From contig CANFWR010000012.1 in NCBI GenBank assembly GCA_947450865.1, positions 1-35,014 on the forward strand: DNA of 35,014 nucleotides. Direction: 5' to 3'. Source of the stretch: Cytophagaceae bacterium (GTDB taxonomy: Bacteria > Bacteroidota > Bacteroidia > Cytophagales > Spirosomataceae). This document shows, piece by piece, positions 16,129 to 23,782 of this stretch (within the stretch, counting starts at the first letter, position 1; each line of letters begins with the position of its first letter). Under the pieces are notes generated by a model. That model was given only the letters and a program-made list of their open reading frames with translations. It was not told where the DNA came from and did no database searches. The position numbers and the translations under genes are program-made.

Positions 16129-17079
16129 TTATTTTTCTAATCGGTATGTATAAAGCCGACGTATGTAAAACACTACTAAAACCAATGAAATCACCACTGA
16201 CCACCACGGTGTAATTTCTCCTAATTTCTCCGGATCCACCGCGATTTGCTTCTGTTGGTACATATATTGCATCGTCAGTGTCCAACCGTTATTGAATAAA
16301 TGGGCCACAATCGGAATCCAAATATTACGATTCCACACATACAAGTACCCAAAAAAGGCGCCTAAAAATAAGCGCGGAAAGAAGCCAAAAAATTGAAAGT
16401 GGATAAAGCTGAAAATACCCGCAGATACCCAAATTGCCACATGGTGATTACCTGTATAACGTTCAAAAAGCGATTGCAAAACACCTCTGAAGAACAATTC
16501 CTCCCCTAGAGCCGCTAATCCAGCGATGACCGCTAAGCCAATGGCAAAGTCCATTGGACTGTGGAAATCAATTAAAAATTTTGTCAGTTCGGCTAATTGC
16601 GTTTCCGAGGCCCGCATCCATTTCTCCGTATCTTCAAATCCAGCGGGCAAAACCAACGATTCATTCAATTGGATAATGTATTCTAGAAGCGGCATACCCA
16701 CTAAAATGGTGATGATTGACCATAAAAAGATTCGGTAATCTGGGGTCGGTCCCGAAGAAAGGGAGTTTAGATCACGCTTTTCAGACCAACGCAAAAAGGC
16801 CCAGGAGCTAGCTACGAAAGTAAATAAAGCCGAAAACCACTGCAAAGCCATCATTGCGCGGAAGGCTCCCTCGTAGTTTTGGGGGTGAGCCATAAAATCC
16901 AAAACCGATTTTTGGAATTGATTTACATCCTGCGTAGGAAATCCCACAATTAAAACCACGGATAAAAGACCAATAAATTGACCAATGAAGCCTCCTAAAA
17001 GGAAAAATCCGAATAAAATTAGAATCTTAGACAGCAAACCGAGGTAACGTTCGGGGCCCTGAAAATTGTTATCTACCAT
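16129..17079 (-). CDS. CPBP-family intramembrane glutamic endopeptidase
   Basis: A 316-residue polytopic membrane protein with the CPBP (Abi/CAAX protease) motifs: EELFFRGVLQ (EExxxR), FIHFQFFGF (second His), and HLFNN (third motif). The family includes prenyl-protein proteases, bacteriocin-immunity proteins and others of unknown substrate; the bacterial members usually have no known target. The ATG at 17077-17079 lies only 8 nt from a palindromic -7 box shared with dusB, so the transcript would have a very short leader. The gene runs directly into cdsA. The pairing is an operon by spacing, and no functional tie to phospholipid synthesis is shown. Confidence 0.9.
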   Translation of the reverse strand: MVDNNFQGPERYLGLLSKILILFGFFLLGGFIGQFIGLLSVVLIVGFPTQDVNQFQKSVLDFMAHPQNYEGAFRAMMALQWFSALFTFVASSWAFLRWSEKRDLNSLSSGPTPDYRIFLWSIITILVGMPLLEYIIQLNESLVLPAGFEDTEKWMRASETQLAELTKFLIDFHSPMDFAIGLAVIAGLAALGEELFFRGVLQSLFERYTGNHHVAIWVSAGIFSFIHFQFFGFFPRLFLGAFFGYLYVWNRNIWIPIVAHLFNNGWTLTMQYMYQQKQIAVDPEKLGEITPWWSVVISLVLVVFYIRRLYTYRLEK

Positions 17080-17085
17080 AATGCT

Positions 17086-17097
17086 CGTAAATTTACG
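17086..17097. promoter_or_regulatory. Palindromic -7 box between CPBP gene and dusB
   Basis: CGTAAATTTACG is a perfect 12-bp palindrome whose core TAAATTTA (17088-17095) is a near-consensus -7 box on both strands. For dusB a TTG at 17066-17068 lies exactly 19 bases upstream of the core, as in the Bacteroidota consensus. For the CPBP gene no TTG is at the same distance. It sits 17 nt from the dusB ATG and 8 nt from the CPBP ATG. Confidence 0.55.
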
Positions 17098-17112
17098 GAA
17101 TTTTTAATCAGA

Positions 17113-18108
17113 ATGGTAAAGATAGGTAACATCGAGCTAGGCTCATTCCCATTGCTTTTGGCCCCTATGGAGGACGTCTCAGATCCGCCTTTCCGTGCGG
17201 TGTGCAAGGCAAATGGTGCTGATTTGATGTATACTGAATTTATTTCCTCCGAAGGTCTGATTCGGGATGCGGCAAAAAGCGTTCAAAAGCTCGATATTTT
17301 TGAATATGAACGCCCCATTGGGATTCAACTTTTTGGTAGTTCTATCGAAACGATGGCGTCCTGTACCGAGATTGCTACGAAAGCAGGGCCAGATTTAATT
17401 GACATTAATTACGGTTGCCCGGTGAAACAAGTGGCCTGCAAAGGTGCTGGGGCTGCTTTATTACAAGATATTCCTAAAATGGTGGCGATGACCAAAGCTG
17501 TAGTCGATGCCACCCATCTTCCGGTGACTGTCAAAACCCGCTTGGGCTGGGATGATTCTACGAAAAACATCGAAGATGTAGCCGAAAGACTTCAGGACAT
17601 CGGGATTCAAGCCTTGACTATTCACGGCAGAACGCGTGTACAAATGTACAAAGGCGCGGCTGATTGGGAATTGATCTCGAAAGTGAAAAATAATCCGCGG
17701 ATCAAGATTCCTATTTTCGGAAATGGTGATATCGATTCGCCTGAGAAGGCCAAAGAATACCGCGATCGCTACGAAGTGGATGGCATCATGATTGGCCGTG
17801 CGTCCATCGGCTATCCGTGGATTTTCAATGAGATTAAACATTATTTAGCCACAGGGGAACATTTGGCCCCTCCTACCCTACAACAACGCCTACAAGTTTG
17901 CCTCGATCACCTCGACTTTTCGATTCGCTGGAAAGGAAATCACGGGGGCATCGTCGAAATGCGCCGTCATTACGCGAATTATTTCCGTGGAATGGACCAT
18001 TTCAAACCTTTTAGAACCCGTTTAGTTACTACTTATGATTTCGAAGAGATCAAAGGAATTCTAAACGAAATCGCAGCGCATTACGCTGGAGAACCCTTAC
18101 ACGCCTAA
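17113..18108 (+). CDS. dusB: tRNA-dihydrouridine synthase B
   Basis: A 331-residue FMN enzyme that reduces uridines in the tRNA D-loop. Family motifs are LLLAPMEDVSDPPFR (residues ~14-28), INYGCPVKQV with the catalytic Cys (~99-108), VKTRLGWDD, LTIHGRTRVQMYKGAADW, and GNGDIDSPEKA followed by DGIMIGRASIGYPWIF. The ATG at 17113 lies 17 nt downstream of a shared palindromic -7 box that has TTG 19 nt upstream, so the promoter is well supported. The stop shares one base with the following transporter ATG (TAATG), implying coupled translation. Confidence 0.96.
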   Translation: MVKIGNIELGSFPLLLAPMEDVSDPPFRAVCKANGADLMYTEFISSEGLIRDAAKSVQKLDIFEYERPIGIQLFGSSIETMASCTEIATKAGPDLIDINYGCPVKQVACKGAGAALLQDIPKMVAMTKAVVDATHLPVTVKTRLGWDDSTKNIEDVAERLQDIGIQALTIHGRTRVQMYKGAADWELISKVKNNPRIKIPIFGNGDIDSPEKAKEYRDRYEVDGIMIGRASIGYPWIFNEIKHYLATGEHLAPPTLQQRLQVCLDHLDFSIRWKGNHGGIVEMRRHYANYFRGMDHFKPFRTRLVTTYDFEEIKGILNEIAAHYAGEPLHA

Positions 18109-18983
18109 TGGAGAACAAACAAAAATCCCCCGTATTACTCGTTATTTTGGCCTTTACGGCCCTTTCTTTAATCTGGGGTAGCTCCTTTATTTTAGTGAAG
18201 AAAAGTTTAGTCTATTACAGTTCTCCACAAGTAGGTGCTTTGCGGATTTTTGCGGCGTTTATCTTCTTCATTCCTGTATTTTTGAAACAAAGACATGAGG
18301 TGAAAAAAGAGCACTGGAAAAGCTTTTTATTAGCCGGTTTAACCGGAAATTTAATCCCTGCTATTCTGTTTTCTATTGCCGGAAAGCACTTGACATCGGC
18401 TTTATCAGGCATGTTAAACGCCTTTACTCCCTTGTTTACCTTGATCGTGGGAATACTTTTGTTTAAACAGGGTTTTCAATGGCGGCAAATGCTCGGTATC
18501 GTTCTAGGAATCGCCGGATGTTTCGGATTGATTGTAGGTGGCGAAGGATTCAATATTGATTTTAATTACCATGCACTTTGGGTGGTGTTAGCCACTTTCT
18601 TGTACGGCTTTAACTTACATATCGTGAAGACCAAATTATCCGGATTAAACCCCTTCACGTCAACTGCGGGCATCTTTATGGCGATTGGACCGCTTTCATT
18701 GATCCTTTTAGCCTCCACTGGATTCTTTTCTCAAGCGATCGAATGGTGGCCGTTTTTAGCGGCTTGCTCTTTAGGCGTTTTCGGCTCTGCGATTGCCATG
18801 GTGTTATTCAACCAACTCATCAAATGGACGAACGCGATTGTGGCCAGTTCTGTGACCTACATCATTCCGATTGTAGCCGTAGGTTGGGGCGTATTCGATG
18901 GAGAACAAGTATACCTTTCGCAAGTGGTTGCAATGATCGTCTTGTTAATCGGCGTTTACGAAATCAACCGATCAAAGGCTTGA
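18108..18983 (+). CDS. EamA/DMT-family transporter
   Basis: A 291-residue inner-membrane protein with ten hydrophobic segments in two EamA repeats; the first opens with LSLIWGSSFILVKKSL (residues ~18-33), typical of the drug/metabolite transporter superfamily. Substrates in this family range from amino acids to nucleotide-sugars and cannot be inferred here. The start overlaps the dusB stop by one base, so it is the second gene of that operon. The last 12 bases overlap the convergent GH43 gene, and the first copy of a 15-bp tandem duplication begins just inside the stop codon. Confidence 0.9.
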   Translation: MENKQKSPVLLVILAFTALSLIWGSSFILVKKSLVYYSSPQVGALRIFAAFIFFIPVFLKQRHEVKKEHWKSFLLAGLTGNLIPAILFSIAGKHLTSALSGMLNAFTPLFTLIVGILLFKQGFQWRQMLGIVLGIAGCFGLIVGGEGFNIDFNYHALWVVLATFLYGFNLHIVKTKLSGLNPFTSTAGIFMAIGPLSLILLASTGFFSQAIEWWPFLAACSLGVFGSAIAMVLFNQLIKWTNAIVASSVTYIIPIVAVGWGVFDGEQVYLSQVVAMIVLLIGVYEINRSKA

Positions 18984-20756
18984 TTTTGATTCACTTGATT
19001 TTGATTCAATGATAGGCCCGCGTTCCCCTATGCCATTCTCATTGAAGGCTTCTATTTGGAAATAATAGGTTTTGCCGCGGTCCATTGATTTGAAATAATA
19101 TTCATTTGCCCCAAAAACCTGCACCGAGGTATACATTTTATCTGGCGAAATTCCGGAATAAATTACATAACCCGTCGCATTCGGCTTATGTCCCCACTTC
19201 AACCAGGCACTGCGCGAATCGTGTTCGCCGCTCAAAACCAATAGATCCTTAATGACACCCGGCTTTTGGCCATGACCAAAACCGAAGGCGCGAATCCCCG
19301 AAATGGCAAATTTTCCCGCCGCCATATGGTGATTCACCAGTTTTATGTAACGAACCTCCACTGGCTTTTTCAGTTCAACATAATCGTGAGGAATGTCTGT
19401 TTTGTTTTTAGACTTATCGATAATCAACTCCCATTTCTGACCATCCTTACTTCCTAAAACCTGATACTGGTGGTAAATACCATTCATCTTGCCTAGGAAA
19501 CTCGTATCGACATCCTGATCCGCATAATTCAATTGCAACGCTTTTAGCGTAGAAACCTCCCCTAAATCGGTCTCAATCCACTCCCCTTTCTTCGAAGAGG
19601 CTGCAGACCAATAGGTTTTCATCTGCTCATCAACGGCAAAATTCGCAGAATAACCCGGCAAACTCGAAGAGACTCTCACCGGTTTATTGTAATTCAACAG
19701 CATCCATCCGGTAAATAATTCAGACGGCACGTCTACTTTTTTTGTAGGCATGTAGTAGGGATAATCCCCATAGGCCGTATTTGTATACATAATACCATCT
19801 TGATCAAAATACGTAGGCCAAAGTCCCAGACGACGCTCAAAACTATTCTTCACCGCAATGGTAATCGTAGAAACATGCCACCAATTGCCATATTGCCCCT
19901 CAAAAGTGGCCCCATGTCCCGCACCACGCGTAAATCCACCCGGCTTAAACGAAAACGGATTGTGCGCTTGGTAGGTAAATGGCCCCATCGGATGATCCGA
20001 CGTGTAAACCCCATCACCATAAGCCGAGAATTCCGTTCCCGGAGCCCCATATTGTAAATAATATTTCCCCTTGTATTTATTCATCCAAGCTCCCTCCATA
20101 AAGGGCTTCAAGAAGGTATTGTCCTGGTATTCCCCAAAACGCTCCCAGCCATGTAATTCATCATTTAATTTAATCAAGTCTTTACGCTCCCCGATGGGCT
20201 GCAAAGTCTTGCGATCCAATTCCTGCCCGTACATAGGATAAAAATTACTGGAACCGTGGTATAAATACAGTCGATTATCGTCATCTAAAAAGAAAGCGGG
20301 ATCCCAGGCACCAGCTGAAAAGGCATGAACAGCCTCTTTCCAGGTATCCGTTTCCGGTTTTTGGGAATACCAAAGCGTAAAATCCTTCGCATACGTGGAA
20401 CCAATCACTAACAAACTGTCGCCTAACGTAATCGTCGCAGGAGCACACAATTCATCGTAAACCTTATGGTAGGGTTGCAAGAAACGGCGGGATACAAAAT
20501 TCCATTTCAGCATATCCTTGCTCCACCAATAGCCCCATTGGTTCGTCGAAAACAAATAATATTTGTCTTTAAAATACGAAATCACCGGGTCAGCGGTAGC
20601 CCGGTGGCGACCTTGTTCCGAGAAATTAGGAATGGGTGTAAATCCATAATCCAGGTTCATGGGATTGCAATAGGTAGCTTGCGATGAAACGGTTTGCGCG
20701 CCAGCTGAAAAAGCAAAAGACAAAATAAAAAGCAACAATGCTGGAACAATTTTCAT
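18972..20756 (-). CDS. GH43-family glycoside hydrolase with discoidin and FnIII domains
   Basis: A 594-residue secreted glycosidase with signal peptide MKIVPALLLFILSFAFSAGA. A five-bladed beta-propeller GH43-type domain spans ~45-340. ATADPVISYFKDKYYLF holds the likely general-base Asp, AWDPAFFLDDDNRLYLY the pKa-modulating Asp, and EGAWMNKYKGKYYL the candidate acid Glu. A coagulation-factor-5/8 (discoidin) carbohydrate-binding domain follows at ~365-495, then a fibronectin type III domain (~505-585) and a short Ser-rich tail ESKSSESKSS. Such enzymes cleave arabinan, xylan or galactan side chains, and the exact sugar is not readable. The gene stands alone, without a SusC/SusD pair. Its 5' end faces the CrtW-like gene across 45 nt. 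Confidence 0.88.
   Translation of the reverse strand: MKIVPALLLFILSFAFSAGAQTVSSQATYCNPMNLDYGFTPIPNFSEQGRHRATADPVISYFKDKYYLFSTNQWGYWWSKDMLKWNFVSRRFLQPYHKVYDELCAPATITLGDSLLVIGSTYAKDFTLWYSQKPETDTWKEAVHAFSAGAWDPAFFLDDDNRLYLYHGSSNFYPMYGQELDRKTLQPIGERKDLIKLNDELHGWERFGEYQDNTFLKPFMEGAWMNKYKGKYYLQYGAPGTEFSAYGDGVYTSDHPMGPFTYQAHNPFSFKPGGFTRGAGHGATFEGQYGNWWHVSTITIAVKNSFERRLGLWPTYFDQDGIMYTNTAYGDYPYYMPTKKVDVPSELFTGWMLLNYNKPVRVSSSLPGYSANFAVDEQMKTYWSAASSKKGEWIETDLGEVSTLKALQLNYADQDVDTSFLGKMNGIYHQYQVLGSKDGQKWELIIDKSKNKTDIPHDYVELKKPVEVRYIKLVNHHMAAGKFAISGIRAFGFGHGQKPGVIKDLLVLSGEHDSRSAWLKWGHKPNATGYVIYSGISPDKMYTSVQVFGANEYYFKSMDRGKTYYFQIEAFNENGIGERGPIIESKSSESKSSL
18979..19008. repeat. Perfect 15-bp tandem duplication
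   Basis: CTTGATTTTGATTCA occurs twice without gap, at 18979-18993 and 18994-19008. In GH43 (minus strand) it encodes a repeated five-residue ESKSS unit at the C-terminus. The first copy also covers the stop codon of the EamA gene. It is in-frame (15 bp), so it lengthens the GH43 tail without a shift. Confidence 0.9.
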
Positions 20757-20763
20757 AGTTTTG
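20756..20763 (+). promoter_or_regulatory. Possible -7 box for the CrtW-like gene
   Basis: TAGTTTTG matches TAnnTTTG. It overlaps the first codon of the divergent GH43 gene and lies 38 nt before the ATG at 20802, or 11 nt before the ATG at 20775. There is no TTG at the -33 position. It favours the downstream ATG as the start. Confidence 0.35.
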
Positions 20764-20801
20764 AGGTCATATAGATGCCAGACATAACCGGCTCATTTCA
20801 G

Positions 20802-21497
20802 ATGAACAAAGTAAGTAAATTTCAGGGAATTTTTTGGGCGGTGCTCTTGATAACTCTGTGGAGCGCTAATTTAGCCTATTGGATAGACGCTGATTTCAGC
20901 TGGTCAAATCCCTGGATTTATGTCGCGGTTTTGATTCAAACTCACCTATACACCGGCTTATTCATCACTTCTCACGATGCCATTCACGGAGTGGTCTATG
21001 CGGAGAATCCTCGCCTAAATCACGCCATCGGACGATTCTGCACCATCTTATTTGCCTTTAACGATTATAGTACTTTACGTGCCAAACATCATTTGCATCA
21101 CGCCCATGTCAATACGGAATCTGACCCAGATGTGCACCAGGGCCCTTTTCTACTCTGGTGGTTCAAATTCATTTGGCAATATGTGACTTGGAAACAGGTA
21201 CTGGCCATGGCGATCACCTATAATGTGCTAAAGATCTGGTTTCCCATGTGGAATTTGATCTTATTTTGGGAAGTGCCTGCTATTCTAAGTACACTGCAAT
21301 TATTTATCTTTGGGACCTTCCTTCCTCACCGGGGGGAACATGCCGTAGATAACAAACAACAATCGAGAAGCCAACGCAAAAACCATATTTGGTCTTTTAT
21401 TTCTTGCTACTTTTTTGGCTATCATTTTGAACACCACGCGCATCCGTATTTACCTTGGTATAAATTACCTAAAGCCAAGGACGAAAGCCTTGCCTAG
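20802..21497 (+). CDS. CrtW-like beta-carotene ketolase (fatty-acid-desaturase superfamily)
   Basis: A 231-residue membrane di-iron protein. Its histidine boxes are HDAIH (58-62), HHLHH (96-100) preceded by KHH-type context and followed by DPDVH (108-112), and YHFEHHAHP (207-215). LYTGLFITSHDAIHG, FGTFLPHR and GYHFEHHAHPYLPWYKLP are the patterns of CrtW ketolases rather than of acyl-lipid desaturases. CrtW adds 4-keto groups to beta-carotene, giving echinenone or canthaxanthin, or astaxanthin with a hydroxylase. The ATG at 20802 is preferred; an in-frame ATG at 20775 would add nine residues. No other carotenoid genes are adjacent. A divergent desaturase with another lipid substrate remains possible. 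Confidence 0.8.
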   Translation: MNKVSKFQGIFWAVLLITLWSANLAYWIDADFSWSNPWIYVAVLIQTHLYTGLFITSHDAIHGVVYAENPRLNHAIGRFCTILFAFNDYSTLRAKHHLHHAHVNTESDPDVHQGPFLLWWFKFIWQYVTWKQVLAMAITYNVLKIWFPMWNLILFWEVPAILSTLQLFIFGTFLPHRGEHAVDNKQQSRSQRKNHIWSFISCYFFGYHFEHHAHPYLPWYKLPKAKDESLA

Positions 21498-21511
21498 ACC
21501 TATATTTTTCC

Positions 21512-21519
21512 TAAATTTG
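21512..21519 (+). promoter_or_regulatory. pyrH promoter -7 box
   Basis: TAAATTTG is an exact TAnnTTTG match, with TTG at 21490-21492 exactly 19 bases upstream. It lies 32 nt before the pyrH ATG. This is one of the two clearest consensus promoters in the window and drives pyrH-frr. Confidence 0.7.
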
Positions 21520-21551
21520 CATCGCACAAAATCGACATAAACGAGCTCCTC

Positions 21552-22262
21552 ATGAAAGAACCTAAATACAAACGCATTTTATTAAAACTTTCAGGCGAAT
21601 CTCTTTCGACTGATGGAGAGGTAATTGACCCAAACATTCTTGGTCAATATGCCGCTGAAATTAAAAAAGTGCATGATTTAGGCGTTGAAGTAGCGATCGT
21701 TATTGGTGGCGGAAACATCTTCCGCGGTGCAAGTGCTGCAAAAGCCGGCATTGACCGTGTGCAAGGCGATTATATGGGTATGTTAGCGACCGTCATTAAC
21801 GGGATGGCAGTACAAGCTTCTTTGGAAAAACAAGGATTGTACACGCGCATGATGACAGCCATTAAAGTAGAAGCGGTTTGCGAACCATTCATTCGCCGTC
21901 GTGCGATGCGTCACTTAGAAAAAGGTCGTATTGTTATCTTCGGAGCAGGAACTGGTAACCCGTATTTCACTACAGATTCTACTGCTTCCCTTCGTGCGAT
22001 TGAAATCGAAGCAGATGTCGTTTTAAAAGGAACGCGTGTAGATGGTGTTTACACCGCTGATCCAGAAAAAGATGCCTCTGCAACTCGCTATACAAACTTG
22101 AGTTTCACGGAAGCCATCTCTAAAGGATTAAAAATTATGGATACCACGGCATTTACTTTATGCCAAGAAAATAACGTTCCCATCATCGTATTCGATATGA
22201 ATAAAGAAGGGAATTTAGCCGCCTTAGTATCGGGTGAGGATGTTGGAACATTAATTAGTTAA
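21552..22262 (+). CDS. pyrH: UMP kinase
   Basis: A 236-residue cytosolic amino-acid-kinase-fold enzyme that phosphorylates UMP to UDP in pyrimidine nucleotide synthesis. Motifs are [11 protein letters not shown] (residues ~8-18), [11 protein letters not shown] (~50-60), [14 protein letters not shown] (~134-147), and [13 protein letters not shown] (~162-174). The length and order of motifs are normal. It has a strong promoter upstream and is followed after 8 nt by frr. The pyrH-frr pairing is common across bacteria and supports both calls. Confidence 0.98.
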   Translation: MKEPKYKRILLKLSGESLSTDGEVIDPNILGQYAAEIKKVHDLGVEVAIVIGGGNIFRGASAAKAGIDRVQGDYMGMLATVINGMAVQASLEKQGLYTRMMTAIKVEAVCEPFIRRRAMRHLEKGRIVIFGAGTGNPYFTTDSTASLRAIEIEADVVLKGTRVDGVYTADPEKDASATRYTNLSFTEAISKGLKIMDTTAFTLCQENNVPIIVFDMNKEGNLAALVSGEDVGTLIS

Positions 22263-22270
22263 TTGATAAA

Positions 22271-22831
22271 ATGGAAGAAATCGAATTCTATATTGACGCA
22301 GCAGTCGAAACCATGGACGGTGCGATCAAGCACTTAAACATTGAATTATCTAAGATTAGAGCAGGAAAAGCACATACATCTATGTTAGATGGCTTAACCA
22401 TCGATTATTATGGCATGCAAACGCCTATCTCGGGGGCTGCTTCTGTGACCACTCCAGATGCCCGCACGATTGCGATCAAGCCTTTTGAAAAGGGAATTTT
22501 TGCTGAAATCGAAAAATCGATTCGTAATTCTAGCTTGGGTTTAAATCCCATGAACGATGGCGAAATCATTCGTTTATCTATCCCTCCATTGACGGAAGAG
22601 CGTCGCCGTGATTTAGTCAAGCGTGTGAAACAAGAAATCGAAGTGGCTAAGATTAATATCCGTAATGCACGTCAAGATGGAAACAACAGCATCAAGAAAT
22701 TAAAAGGTGATGGCGTTTCAGAAGATGCAATCAAAGACGCAGAGGATAAAATCCAAAAGATAACAGATGGCTATATTGCGAAGATCGATCAGGTCTTCAT
22801 CGAAAAGGAAAAAGACATCATGTCCGTATAA
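22271..22831 (+). CDS. frr: Ribosome recycling factor
   Basis: A 186-residue RRF, which with EF-G splits the post-termination ribosome. It shows the L-shaped three-helix fold pattern: KIRAGKAHTSMLDGLTIDYYG (first helix into domain II), domain II near TIAIKPFEKG, and LTEERRRDLVKRVKQEIE followed by KINIRNARQDGN in the helical domain. It follows pyrH by 8 nt and so shares its promoter. A clear intrinsic terminator begins 4 nt after the stop codon. Confidence 0.98.
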   Translation: MEEIEFYIDAAVETMDGAIKHLNIELSKIRAGKAHTSMLDGLTIDYYGMQTPISGAASVTTPDARTIAIKPFEKGIFAEIEKSIRNSSLGLNPMNDGEIIRLSIPPLTEERRRDLVKRVKQEIEVAKINIRNARQDGNNSIKKLKGDGVSEDAIKDAEDKIQKITDGYIAKIDQVFIEKEKDIMSV

Positions 22832-22835
22832 ATAG

Positions 22836-22862
22836 AAAGCCTCGAAATTCGAGGCTTTTTTT
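22836..22862 (+). terminator. Intrinsic terminator after frr
   Basis: AAAGCCTCGAA (22836-22846) and TTCGAGGCTTT (22848-22858) form a GC-containing 9-11 bp stem with a tiny loop, running into seven T (22856-22862). It ends the pyrH-frr transcript. The patatin stop codon lies in the T-run, so on the opposite strand the same stem follows that gene's 3' end with only a weak T-stretch. Confidence 0.9.
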
Positions 22863-23721
22863 ATTCACTCATTCCCTGTGCATATCCCGTTTCTAACATC
22901 CGTCGAATATCCATTTTCGTAAAACGCTGAATGTCGATACTCAAAGGCTGCAAAGGGCGAATAATGGTCAATTTAACTTCGGAACGAGACATTTTCAAAT
23001 CGGCGTTCAAGATTTCATTGACCGCGATATCCATTACCCTGTCGACTAAGGCCAATAAATCACCTGAGTCAAAATCACCCCCCTCGATCATTTCGGTATG
23101 ACAAGCGATAACCACTACCTCCGTCGCACCATCTTGAATGGCCTTTTGTAGGGGTGCCACGTCCCGCAAACCTCCGTCTAGGTAGGATTTTCGCTTCTCG
23201 CCTTCAATCTTCACCACAGGCATTAAAATGGGTACGGCAGACGATGCCAATAGATAATCTTGGAAATTTTCAAAACTAGGGTCCACATAATGCATAGCCC
23301 CCTCCATAATATTCACCGCACCTACTTTTAAGCCTACTGGACTAGCGTGTAAATTACGATCCTGTAATACATCAGATAAAAGATCTCGCAAAGGACTCGT
23401 ATCCACCAATCCTTTAAATTTTTTAGTCAATGCCGTCCATCCCAGCTGGAAAATGTTGAATGGCTTCGATAAGCATTCAGGATGAGTTATTCTATGCTCC
23501 CAAAGATCCCATAAATCTTGAGCCGCCTGCGGAAAGGAAATAGGCAAACCTGCATTTGCTTGCTGCCCAAACTGGTTCACTAAATAAGCCGCATTTAGAC
23601 TCCCTGCCGAAACACCATAAATAGCATCTGGCTGGTAGCCCTTCTCAAAAAGCGACTTGATAACGCCCGCTTGAAACGCGCCTTTTACCGAACCACCTGC
23701 TAAGACTAAAATCTGACTCAT
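22861..23721 (-). CDS. Patatin-like phospholipase
   Basis: A 286-residue serine acyl hydrolase. It has an oxyanion motif GGSVKGAFQAG (residues ~9-19), a nucleophile elbow GVSAGS (~41-46) and the catalytic Asp in DGGLRDVAP (~195), forming the patatin Ser-Asp dyad. No signal peptide is visible, so it is probably a cytosolic or membrane-associated lipase/phospholipase. The ATG at 23719-23721 is used; a longer frame begins with TTG at 23760, upstream of the promoter palindrome. The promoter is TTG (minus strand, 23775-23777), then 19 bases, then TAAATTTA (23748-23755). Confidence 0.9.
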   Translation of the reverse strand: MSQILVLAGGSVKGAFQAGVIKSLFEKGYQPDAIYGVSAGSLNAAYLVNQFGQQANAGLPISFPQAAQDLWDLWEHRITHPECLSKPFNIFQLGWTALTKKFKGLVDTSPLRDLLSDVLQDRNLHASPVGLKVGAVNIMEGAMHYVDPSFENFQDYLLASSAVPILMPVVKIEGEKRKSYLDGGLRDVAPLQKAIQDGATEVVVIACHTEMIEGGDFDSGDLLALVDRVMDIAVNEILNADLKMSRSEVKLTIIRPLQPLSIDIQRFTKMDIRRMLETGYAQGMSE

Positions 23722-23747
23722 AATACCTTTATATCCACAATTCTGAT

Positions 23748-23755
23748 TAAATTTA
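23748..23755. promoter_or_regulatory. Palindromic -7 box shared by patatin and polyprenyl synthase genes
   Basis: TAAATTTA is a perfect palindrome placed almost equally far from both ATGs: 26 nt from the patatin ATG and 27 nt from the prenyl synthase ATG. For patatin a TTG at 23775-23777 (minus strand) is exactly 19 bases upstream of the box. The plus direction lacks a TTG at that distance. Confidence 0.55.
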
Positions 23756-23782
23756 CGCAATTTACTGATTCAAACAATCCGC

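Noticed and set aside
19800-20057. An antisense open frame of about 85 codons inside the GH43 gene.
   Set aside because: It is very basic, matches no family I recognise and lies wholly inside a well-supported gene; it looks like a frame shadow. The same applies to the other short opposite-strand frames in mutS, the receptor gene and the GntP gene.
20802-21497. Annotating the di-iron protein as a generic fatty acid desaturase.
   Set aside because: The spacing and flanks of the histidine boxes, and its short length, fit CrtW ketolases better.
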